A stretch of DNA of 38,926 nt from Cochliopodium minus (taxonomy: Eukaryota > Discosea > Himatismenida > Cochliopodiidae): positions 45,244 through 84,169 of the forward strand of contig JAMYWO010000019.1 in the NCBI GenBank assembly GCA_024220525.1, written 5' to 3'. Below are positions 32,701-38,926 of the stretch, one piece after another (positions within the stretch are counted from its first letter, which is position 1; the number at the start of each line of letters is the position of its first letter). The notes under the pieces were generated by a model that saw nothing but the letters and a program-made list of their open reading frames with translations, had not been told where the DNA came from and ran no database searches. The translations under genes and the position numbers were made by a program.

Positions 32701-33018
32701 GGGCCAATTGGGGGGCGCCGGGGTGGGACCAGTAGCGAGTCACAAAAAATTTCTCAAAACTACCTATACCCCTTATACTACCATTTATAGCCTCCCTTAC
32801 TACCCGTGCTTGTATTGGGGTAATCACCGTAAATGATTTTTAAAAATGAGCATAGGGGGGGCCAGGTGGGGGGTGCCGGGTTTGGACCAATAGCAAGTCA
32901 CGAAAAAAATCTCAAAACTACCTATACCCCTTATACTACCATTTATAGCCTCCCTTACTACCCGTGACTATGCCGGGGTTTGCTTCGTAAGTGAGAATTT
33001 GAAAATGAGCAAGGGGGG
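32701..33018. repeat. Two tandem units of 158 bp at the element's left end
   Basis: Two copies with a period of 158 bp share CCTATACCCCTTATACTACC, then ATTTATAGCCTCCCTTACTA, then CCCGTG. G-rich borders (GGGGG..GCCGGG) and AAATGAGCA..GGGGGG close each unit. The C-rich and G-rich blocks are extreme for this genome. The position at the element's left end suggests a terminal or replication-related repeat. No coding sense is seen. Confidence 0.85.
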
Positions 33019-33054
33019 TATGTTATATGAACCATAACATGATACAAACCGATT

Positions 33055-33205
33055 GTACCGTTTACCAGCTACCCAACAATAATACCGTTTGTCAGCTGCC
33101 CAAAATTACGACCGTTTGTCAGCTGCCGTAAAAATACCGTTTGTCAGTTACCCAACAATAATACCGTTTGTCAGCTGCCCTCAAAATTACGACCCTTTAT
33201 TAGTT
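33055..33205. repeat. Five to six short tandem repeats (25-28 bp)
   Basis: Copies start near 33057, 33084, 33111, 33136, 33163 and a weaker one near 33191. The core is ACCGTTTGTCAGCTGCCC with spacers alternating AACAATAAT and AAAATTACG. TCAGCTG is a palindromic core. They sit between the 158-bp units and the 3' end of the first minus-strand gene. They may be protein-binding iterons, a terminator region or part of the element's end. Confidence 0.85.
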
Positions 33206-33229
33206 TCCCAAAAATTAAATCCAGAAAAT

Positions 33230-34033
33230 TTAGAAACCGAGGGGTTCGATCAAAATAAATCCTCTTGTAACATTACCAGTAGAAGTGTTAGGAATATGTG
33301 CTCCTTGTATATCAATATTTATTGTAGTGGTTGATGGAACATAAAAAGCATTTGTTATATTTTCTTGAGATGATGCAGCACCAACAACCCAAGTTTGTGC
33401 AGATTGTCCAGTTATATTTAAAGTGAAAGTTGAAGTACCGGCTGATTGTACACTATAAAATGAAACTGTTACTTTATAATTCCTACCTCCTTGAACAAGT
33501 ATGTTTGTAATTGAATAAAGATTTTGACTATTGGTAAATGAAACTGTTCCAAAGTTTGTATAAATTGGTTTTTCTGTGAATAGATCACCACTATTATTAA
33601 CAAATAATTTACCAGAGGAAAGATTTAAAATGTTTCTCAAGTATTTATATTGAATAGGGAACGGGTCGCCCGAATTTCCAACACATAATATTTGATTTTC
33701 GAATCCAGTCGGGAAGCGCTCTATATTACCATCATCATCTTCGCCAACAAGAATATCTCCATATTTAACTCCATTAATTTTCATAGTGTTTGTTGTTATT
33801 TCGTCAACTAAAATATTATTTGTCCAACGGGGAGCATGTGAAGTAGGTCCAATTTCAAGTATGTATCGATCTGGGCCATTTGTGAAAGTATCCACATTTG
33901 AATTTTCATCAGTGATTAATAAAGAATTTGGATCAGCACCAGAAAGTGTTAATTGTTGGTGCACAGTTAAATTGTCAACATCCAAATTGTTTTGTGCAGA
34001 AAGTTTATTATATAAAAATATTGATTTTGACAT
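33230..34033 (-). CDS. Element: fibre- or spike-like structural protein
   Basis: The 267-aa ORF is read from MSKSIFLYNKLSAQ; an ORF extension of 20 codons upstream looks like leader. The first half has short shaft-like strands (LTVHQQLTLSGADPN, VDEITTNTMKINGV). The end is a beta-rich head (TSTFTLNITGQSAQTW, IDIQGAHIPNTSTG). The layout resembles phage or adenovirus-like fibre proteins. No enzyme motif is seen. It is the most distal gene of the structural module, 23 bp after the next small gene. Confidence 0.55.
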   Translation of the reverse strand: MSKSIFLYNKLSAQNNLDVDNLTVHQQLTLSGADPNSLLITDENSNVDTFTNGPDRYILEIGPTSHAPRWTNNILVDEITTNTMKINGVKYGDILVGEDDDGNIERFPTGFENQILCVGNSGDPFPIQYKYLRNILNLSSGKLFVNNSGDLFTEKPIYTNFGTVSFTNSQNLYSITNILVQGGRNYKVTVSFYSVQSAGTSTFTLNITGQSAQTWVVGAASSQENITNAFYVPSTTTINIDIQGAHIPNTSTGNVTRGFILIEPLGF

Positions 34034-34056
34034 TATTATATAATTAGAGAAGATTT

Positions 34057-34347
34057 TTATCGTTGGTTTGTAATTCCAGAAATAGGATACCAAATATTAT
34101 TACTTGACATTAAAGTAATGTTAGTCATAGGTGCGATATTAAAGACGCTTTCTCCCGTACATAACTGACAATTACCCAAATCAATTGTTACTGAGTAAAT
34201 ACTGTTATCTACTCTAATTAAATTGTAGAATTCCAAATCATTGACGATATCAGTAATAGTTATGGTTATATTTTGTGATGGATTAATAAAATACAAATTA
34301 GTTTCCAAATTTAAAGTGATATCATTTGTAACATTTGTAATAGACAT
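34057..34347 (-). CDS. Element: small beta-rich protein, unknown
   Basis: The 96-aa ORF (MSITNVTNDITLNLETNLYF) consists of alternating strands with two Cys (CQLC). It lies between two fibre-like genes with gaps of about 22 bp, so a structural or accessory role is inferred from position only. Confidence 0.55.
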   Translation of the reverse strand: MSITNVTNDITLNLETNLYFINPSQNITITITDIVNDLEFYNLIRVDNSIYSVTIDLGNCQLCTGESVFNIAPMTNITLMSSNNIWYPISGITNQR

Positions 34348-34369
34348 TTATATAATATTATTTTATAAA

Positions 34370-35791
34370 TTAATTTCCAATAACAGTTAAATAAACATTT
34401 ATTCCAGCTGCTGCGGCTGTCAATGAATTTCCACCTAAGATTATTGATGTACCGATTGATACAATCCCAGTTACACTAGTTATTGATACAGTTTGAATTC
34501 TAGCAATAGGTGCATTATTAGCATTTGTTCCACTTGCAGATGCTGTCACTTGTGCGGAAAATATATTTGTAAAACCTGCTGAAGAAATATTTATAGTGAA
34601 TGTTCCACCACTAACAGTTGTTCCATTACCAACCCATACTTTTGGTAATTGTATCAATCCAGAACTATTGTAGAATGTTCTTGCTTGTATAGCTGAAAAT
34701 AAAGGTGGTCCAGATCCGGAAACATTCCAATTACCAACAACAGATGTACAATACCATATGAACGCGCCTCCAGACACAAAGTCACAACTATGCCCTTGTG
34801 AACCTGTTAATGTAAAACCTGAACTATATACTGTTCCATTATAATATAAACTAGTTCCACTTGCAAATACTATTTGTGGGGAACCAGAGCCAGCAAGAAA
34901 GGTTACATATTGGCCAGTATTTCCCGTAACCGGAAGACTTGCTACTGATGAAGGACCTAATAAATTAATTGCATTATTTGTGGCTGTCACAGAACCAGGA
35001 CCTAATGCAACGAAAGCAGTTGGTGCATATACATATCTATTCAGCCATTTTGCAGATAAAGAATCGTATGCTAAATATTGTCCGCTAATTGGTGAAGATA
35101 ATGTTACATCAGAACATGCAGACAATGCAGATGGTCCAGTAGCTCCAATAGGTCCAGTAGCTCCAGTATTTCCGATAGGTCCAATAGTTCCAGTTGGTCC
35201 AGTTGGTCCCATTATTGTTGGTAAAGTTTTATTAATCCAATTTCCAGAAGAAAATGATAAATATTGATCATTAGTTGGTGTCGTTATATTTACATTTGGA
35301 ATATTGTTTAAATTATTTAAAGCAGATATTTTTGTCCCATTAATAACACAAACAGAAACATCACGAGTTTGTGTAACTTTGACAATATTATAATAAACTC
35401 CTCCTGTATCTTCGACACAAACCAGTTCAATAGTACACCAAAGTAGGCTCATTGTAGGGTTAATAGCACCACCTGAACCAGTCCAATTAACAATAAAAGC
35501 TCCACCTAAAAAATTAACATCAATTGTATTTGCATTTGCAGTAATCATTATTCTTTGGCTAAAAGTAAAAGGATTAATATTAATAACACCTCCAAATTGT
35601 AAAACATAATGAGTATTTGGTACCGCTGTGACTGTATTTGTTGACCTTGTAAAAAATAAATTATAAGATGATGGACCTGTTGGGCCAATAGGACCTTGTG
35701 AACCGGTTAAACCTTTTGGACCAGTTGGACCTGATATTGTTACAAATTGAGAAGAATTTCCACTTCCATTGAAAACATTTTTTAGACTCAT
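34370..35791 (-). CDS. Element: collagen-like fibre protein
   Basis: The 473-aa ORF has two Gly-X-Y tracts. One is near the N-terminus (GPTGPKGLTGSQGP) and one mid-protein (GPTGPTGTIGPIG). They are separated by a beta-rich domain, and a Ser/Thr/Gly-rich head follows, ending with a repeated hydrophobic beta pattern. Collagen-like triple helices are common in surface fibres of giant viruses, virophages and phages. The tracts are A/T-biased at third positions like the other element genes. It is likely a trimeric surface fibre used for attachment. Confidence 0.7.
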   Translation of the reverse strand: MSLKNVFNGSGNSSQFVTISGPTGPKGLTGSQGPIGPTGPSSYNLFFTRSTNTVTAVPNTHYVLQFGGVININPFTFSQRIMITANANTIDVNFLGGAFIVNWTGSGGAINPTMSLLWCTIELVCVEDTGGVYYNIVKVTQTRDVSVCVINGTKISALNNLNNIPNVNITTPTNDQYLSFSSGNWINKTLPTIMGPTGPTGTIGPIGNTGATGPIGATGPSALSACSDVTLSSPISGQYLAYDSLSAKWLNRYVYAPTAFVALGPGSVTATNNAINLLGPSSVASLPVTGNTGQYVTFLAGSGSPQIVFASGTSLYYNGTVYSSGFTLTGSQGHSCDFVSGGAFIWYCTSVVGNWNVSGSGPPLFSAIQARTFYNSSGLIQLPKVWVGNGTTVSGGTFTINISSAGFTNIFSAQVTASASGTNANNAPIARIQTVSITSVTGIVSIGTSIILGGNSLTAAAAGINVYLTVIGN

Positions 35792-35828
35792 TTAATATAT
35801 TATTTGTTTAGAAAATAAAATATTTAAT

Positions 35829-36524
35829 TTAATAAAACGAGATTACAGCTGTCCACTCACCTAATCCACGCACAATTTGATTAAAAATATCTTTAACCTT
35901 GACCTGAATTTTATAAACAAATTTTTCATTTTCTTTACAATTAATTTGTTGTTTAAAATTGGTTTTTTCGTTGTACATGATTATATCATTTTTATTTGCA
36001 GAGTTATTTATTGCAAAAGTGAATGACCCGCTTAAATCTGTAGTAGTGGTATGATTTGATTCAAATTGTGAAATATCAATATATAATATATGTTTTGCTA
36101 AACTAGGAGGAAATGTTGAAAAATGAGTATCTGAAGTTTGATTATAATTTGAAGGAAATCCTAAAACTGAATGTATTGAACCACTTGAAGGGAATGATAT
36201 ACTTACCGCAGAGGCTGTAGTAAATGTTACAATACCTGAAATATCATTAAATGTAATACCAGTGATACTTTCATGAAAGTTATTAGCAAAAACATTGAAA
36301 AATTCATCCAAGTTATAATTACCAGGCTGTAAACTTATTAAATTTCCTGCGAGTATCATTTTATTGTTACTGTCTGTTATGTTGTAGTATGTATTTGGAA
36401 TTTGGGCAAAAATCAATTTAGCACTTGAATATTTCAATCCGCCCAAAACATTTACAGTAAAATTTGAAGTAGATTCATAATAGTTTCTATCGGTTGAATT
36501 AATTGTGAGATATCTATTGTACAT
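35829..36524 (-). CDS. Element: minor capsid (penton-like) protein
   Basis: The 231-aa ORF begins MYNRYLTINSTDRNYYESTS and continues NFTVNVLGG, LIFAQIPNTYYNITDSNN and LQPGNYNLDEFFNVF. The order 'STDR, F.V.L, ..IPNTYYNI, ..PG.Y..' is the usual start of penton-type single-jelly-roll proteins of Polinton-like viruses and virophages. Its place directly downstream of the major capsid gene fits this. It would sit at capsid vertices. Confidence 0.7.
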   Translation of the reverse strand: MYNRYLTINSTDRNYYESTSNFTVNVLGGLKYSSAKLIFAQIPNTYYNITDSNNKMILAGNLISLQPGNYNLDEFFNVFANNFHESITGITFNDISGIVTFTTASAVSISFPSSGSIHSVLGFPSNYNQTSDTHFSTFPPSLAKHILYIDISQFESNHTTTTDLSGSFTFAINNSANKNDIIMYNEKTNFKQQINCKENEKFVYKIQVKVKDIFNQIVRGLGEWTAVISFY

Positions 36525-36547
36525 TATACTAATATATTAGAAATTAA

Positions 36548-37768
36548 TTAAACATTTTCAACAGAGTTAAACTCTCCGACCGAGTCAATAGAAAAATGAG
36601 CATACATTGCAGCCCAACAATCCACAGTGACAGAAGCACTTGTGAACGCACTATTTGTATAAATTCTAAGTATTTCTTTTGTAGTAAAATTGAAATTACC
36701 AAAAGAAAACCCCGCATGGGCACTTGAAGGTATCATATTAAAAGGTATCAAGAAAACATTTGATCCAGTTGGATGTGTGACCAAAAAATCACTATTTAAA
36801 GTTGGAGCTAAAATATAATTTGACATTTCTTTTGTGAATTCTAATCCTATATCAACACCACCATTATATTGCAATTTGACTTTTTCAATATTACCCAAGA
36901 ATGTATTATAATTAGCATAGTTACCAATAGGTGATGCAGTTCTAAACATAATAACTAAATGTGAACAAAGTCCATTCAACGATTTCAAATCAAAATCATA
37001 AAAATTTGATGCAGTCATATTGAAGTTTTCGCTATTTCTGACCCAATTTATATATTTATGATGCAATGGTAATCCAGATGGGATTTGAATTTGTGGTATA
37101 TTGATTTGTCTACATAAAATATTAAGAGATGAAATTGCAATATTTTGAGATAAACCAGCGCCTGAATTGGAAAATACAGTTGCAGCATTAAAATTAAATT
37201 TATAAGTAATTCCATTTAATATATGCCTTTGATCGAAAGGTGTTCCTCTCCAGATAGGAATTTCAATATAAAACTTTCTTTTAGTACCAGCAGCTAGATT
37301 GTTTGCGGTTGGTCTATAATCAGCATCTATACCCAAAGCAAGCCTAATTTTTCTCAATTCCTCGAATGGTAAATCGATAAAATGCAAATATCCATATTCT
37401 TCAGGAAGTATTGTATGGAATTTTTTCTTTTTTCCATTTATATATATTTCAGTGTCTTTAAACAACAATTGGTAATTTATAGTTGCTGGATTAGTTCCTC
37501 CTAATTCTTGTGTTTCAATTTCAATCCATTGTCTATCTGTATAACCACCATTATTTCCATCAACATGGATTTCTACATTTTGACCATCCAATACTGCAGA
37601 ACCGCTTAATTGACCAGTTTTAATTCCGAATCTTCTAAATCCTTCAAAAACATTTACTCCCAAATCAAATGATTTACCAGCTTGAGATTCTTTGACTAAA
37701 TGACCACCTTCTTTTACATAAGGATGTAATTTTTTAGTTCTATCCACAAAAATTGATTGTTTACTCAT
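36548..37768 (-). CDS. Element: major capsid protein, double-jelly-roll type
   Basis: The 406-aa ORF starts MSKQSIFVDRTKKLHPYVKE. It has beta-rich blocks (FGIKTGQLSGSAVLDGQNV, IEIPIWRGTPFDQRHIL, NFYDFDLKSLNGL, NFNFTTKEILRIYTNS) and a conserved-looking C-terminus (VDCWAAMYAHFSI). Length, all-beta character and position next to a penton-like gene fit the double-jelly-roll capsid proteins of Polinton-like viruses. I recognise the family by pattern, not by a search. It is the hallmark gene that identifies the element. Confidence 0.75.
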   Translation of the reverse strand: MSKQSIFVDRTKKLHPYVKEGGHLVKESQAGKSFDLGVNVFEGFRRFGIKTGQLSGSAVLDGQNVEIHVDGNNGGYTDRQWIEIETQELGGTNPATINYQLLFKDTEIYINGKKKKFHTILPEEYGYLHFIDLPFEELRKIRLALGIDADYRPTANNLAAGTKRKFYIEIPIWRGTPFDQRHILNGITYKFNFNAATVFSNSGAGLSQNIAISSLNILCRQINIPQIQIPSGLPLHHKYINWVRNSENFNMTASNFYDFDLKSLNGLCSHLVIMFRTASPIGNYANYNTFLGNIEKVKLQYNGGVDIGLEFTKEMSNYILAPTLNSDFLVTHPTGSNVFLIPFNMIPSSAHAGFSFGNFNFTTKEILRIYTNSAFTSASVTVDCWAAMYAHFSIDSVGEFNSVENV

Positions 37769-37817
37769 ATAATAATAAAAAAGAAAATTAATATTATTAT
37801 ATAATTATTTAATAAAA

Positions 37818-38174
37818 TTATTTATTATACGATGCCGAACCATTGAATGTCGATTGACTGTTGTAAGCAAATACAACCACTCCTAGAGCCAATAAAATTA
37901 AAGGAATAGTCACAATTCCCGTTGCTTTCGAAATAGTGTTATCGATAGTTCCTTTAACTCCATTAAAAACATCACCTCCTAATTTTGTTGTTGTAGTGTA
38001 AACCGTACTAATACCTTTTTTGGCGTCACCGTAAACAGTACTAACAGCTGTATCGATATGTGTTGCAACTGAATGAAAATCTGATGATATTGTATCAGTA
38101 GCAGAATGAAAAAAGTTACCAACGGCATGTGCAGCATGTTGAAATCCATTTTTAATACTTGAAAAAATTCCCAT
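37818..38174 (-). CDS. Element: small membrane protein
   Basis: The 118-aa ORF begins MGIFSSIKNGFQHAAHAVG (an N-terminal Gly-2 fits possible myristoylation) with an amphipathic His/Ala-rich helix. It ends with a hydrophobic segment (IVTIPLILLALGVVVFAY). Such proteins occur next to capsid genes in related elements and may disrupt membranes during entry. That role is inferred. Confidence 0.6.
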   Translation of the reverse strand: MGIFSSIKNGFQHAAHAVGNFFHSATDTISSDFHSVATHIDTAVSTVYGDAKKGISTVYTTTTKLGGDVFNGVKGTIDNTISKATGIVTIPLILLALGVVVFAYNSQSTFNGSASYNK

Positions 38175-38203
38175 TTATATTAATGAATGTGATTTTATTT
38201 TTC

Positions 38204-38530
38204 TCAATTTTGTTCAGGTTTATCTTTAACGAGACTAATAAAAAACTCCAAATATCTAAACAATTTTACATGATCAATCTTATCCTTGATTTCGTCGAAA
38301 TCTATAGCATTACTGTTTAAATAATATTTCACGGCACTTTCTAGTTCAAAATCTGACAAAACGAGAAGAACTTGTACAAACGCGTTCAAGTTATTTATAT
38401 AAGAATCAATTTGGTAACACAATTTTTGTTTTTTGACTTCTTCAATACCTGCAGAAACACATTGTTGATCTAAAAAAATTCTAAAATTTGCCAATTTCTC
38501 AGACAAAACGTTTTTTAATTTGTTACTCAT
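38204..38530 (-). CDS. Element: small helical protein, unknown
   Basis: The 108-aa ORF (MSNKLKNVLSEKLANFRIFL) is predicted mainly alpha-helical with leucine-rich stretches and no known motif. It is first in the minus-strand module. A TATATAAATG-type start context is shared with downstream genes. Confidence 0.55.
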   Translation of the reverse strand: MSNKLKNVLSEKLANFRIFLDQQCVSAGIEEVKKQKLCYQIDSYINNLNAFVQVLLVLSDFELESAVKYYLNSNAIDFDEIKDKIDHVKLFRYLEFFISLVKDKPEQN

Positions 38531-38539
38531 TTATATAAT

Positions 38540-38662
38540 ATGTTTAGAAATTTGATTCATTTAATTGTCGAATATTTACAATCACTTTTAGATTACTTAA
38601 CAGAATTTGATACTGAAAAGGAAATTGACAACGACACACTAGAAAAAGGCAAAGACCTGTAA
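38540..38662 (+). CDS. Element: 40-aa plus-strand ORF
   Basis: The ORF runs ATG (MFRNLIHLIVEYLQ) to TAA with 40 codons. It diverges from the minus-strand module 9 bp away. It is hydrophobic first, then acidic. It may be a tiny gene or chance. The following 76 bp (38663-38738) are A/T-rich with short inverted TATATA runs that could hold a promoter for the next ORF. Confidence 0.35.
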   Translation: MFRNLIHLIVEYLQSLLDYLTEFDTEKEIDNDTLEKGKDL

Positions 38663-38738
38663 AATATGTTTTTCACATACAATATATTTTTTACATGTGT
38701 AAAAAAATGCGTAAAATATATATTTTTTATATATATAG

Positions 38739-38926
38739 ATGACTGAATTCTATTTAAAAAAAGACACAAGACGTATTATTTTACATCAAGAACGCCGAAA
38801 AATAGTACAAAAATACGAAAGATTGATTATTTGTTGTCATAGTTTAACATTTTTTAGATGCAACCAAACAACTTTTACTGATTATAAAATAGTTAAAGAA
38901 TACGAATGCCAATTACAAGTAGATTC
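38739..38926 (+). CDS. Element: partial plus-strand ORF at window edge
   Basis: An open frame from ATG (MTEFYLKKDTRRIILHQERR) runs 62 codons to the window end. It is basic and has a CC and a further Cys (LIICCHSLTFFRC). There is too little to name it. Its direction marks a switch to a second, rightward module of the element. Confidence 0.5.
   Translation, partial: MTEFYLKKDTRRIILHQERRKIVQKYERLIICCHSLTFFRCNQTTFTDYKIVKEYECQLQVD

Larger units (their letters stand above)
32660..38926. mobile_element. Polinton-like / virophage-like element, left part (runs off window)
   Basis: From about 32660 the sequence has tandem repeats, higher G+C, compact intron-free ORFs and short spacers, unlike the host. 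Parts seen, left to right: two repeat regions, then minus-strand genes for two fibre-like proteins with a small protein between them, a penton-like minor capsid protein, a major capsid protein, a small membrane protein and a helical protein, then two plus-strand ORFs. No polymerase, integrase, protease or packaging ATPase is in view; these would lie beyond 38926. The visible part looks whole with no break noticed, which suggests a young insertion. Exact ends, terminal inverted repeats and target-site duplication are not visible. Confidence 0.75.

Noticed and set aside
33055-33205. CRISPR array
   Set aside because: The spacers are themselves repeated and only about 9 nt, the DNA is eukaryotic, and no cas gene is present.
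33089-33334. Plus-strand ORF (MSAAQNYDRLSAAVK) over the short tandem repeats
   Set aside because: It only translates the tandem repeats and runs into the opposite-strand fibre gene.
34980-35267. Plus-strand ORF with Pro/Val/Gly pattern (GPVAPIGPVAPV)
   Set aside because: It is the antisense of the collagen-like Gly-X-Y tract in the minus-strand fibre gene.

Overview
The window is very AT-rich eukaryotic DNA (host part roughly a quarter G+C by eye) with the standard stop codons and many short introns of about 45-120 nt. Almost all introns are GT-AG with a GTAAA-type donor. Gene content is Ulp1-type protease, calpain, a membrane desaturase, a GT25-like glycosyltransferase, an F-box protein, many RCC1 repeats and a Roco kinase. 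This suits a free-living amoeboid or flagellate protist (heterolobosean, amoebozoan or Anaeramoeba-like), but I cannot fix the lineage. Exon models were built by hand by joining frames across GT/AG sites and checking phase.

Layout. 1-240 is low-complexity A/T repeat. 234-2275 (-) is a coiled-coil protein with a Ulp1/SENP-type cysteine protease domain. 2547-10001 (+) is a tandem array of four six-exon paralogues, possibly with a class I glutamine-amidotransferase-like fold, with an RCC1 relic between copies B and C. 10085-13332 (-) is a calpain with a complete Cys-His-Asn triad. 13621-15221 (-) is a three-histidine-box desaturase. 15404-17222 (+) is a type II membrane GT25-like glycosyltransferase. 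17223-19338 holds RCC1 relics on both strands and a GC-richer patch. 19339-20931 (-) is a Gln/Pro-rich protein with one full and one shortened SPRY-like domain.

The main discovery is 21128-31174 (-). It reads as one 46-exon gene of 7,611 coding nt (2,536 aa) with every splice phase compatible. The order is acidic N-terminus, UBA-like domain, RCC1 repeats, about 30 MORN-like repeats, Roc GTPase, COR, a CxxC zinc ribbon, a protein kinase with all key residues, and a coiled coil. The Walker A motif is encoded across a 4-nt microexon. I do not recall this architecture being described. A divergent F-box gene follows (31390-32366, +).

From about 32660 to the right edge the base composition, codon use and gene density change. 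A Polinton-like/virophage-like element carries a left-end region of tandem repeats, then a minus-strand structural module (two fibre-like proteins, one collagen-like, a small protein between them, a penton-like minor capsid protein, a double-jelly-roll-type major capsid protein, a small membrane protein and a helical protein), then two plus-strand ORFs. The element runs off the window. Its visible part looks whole, so the insertion is probably young.
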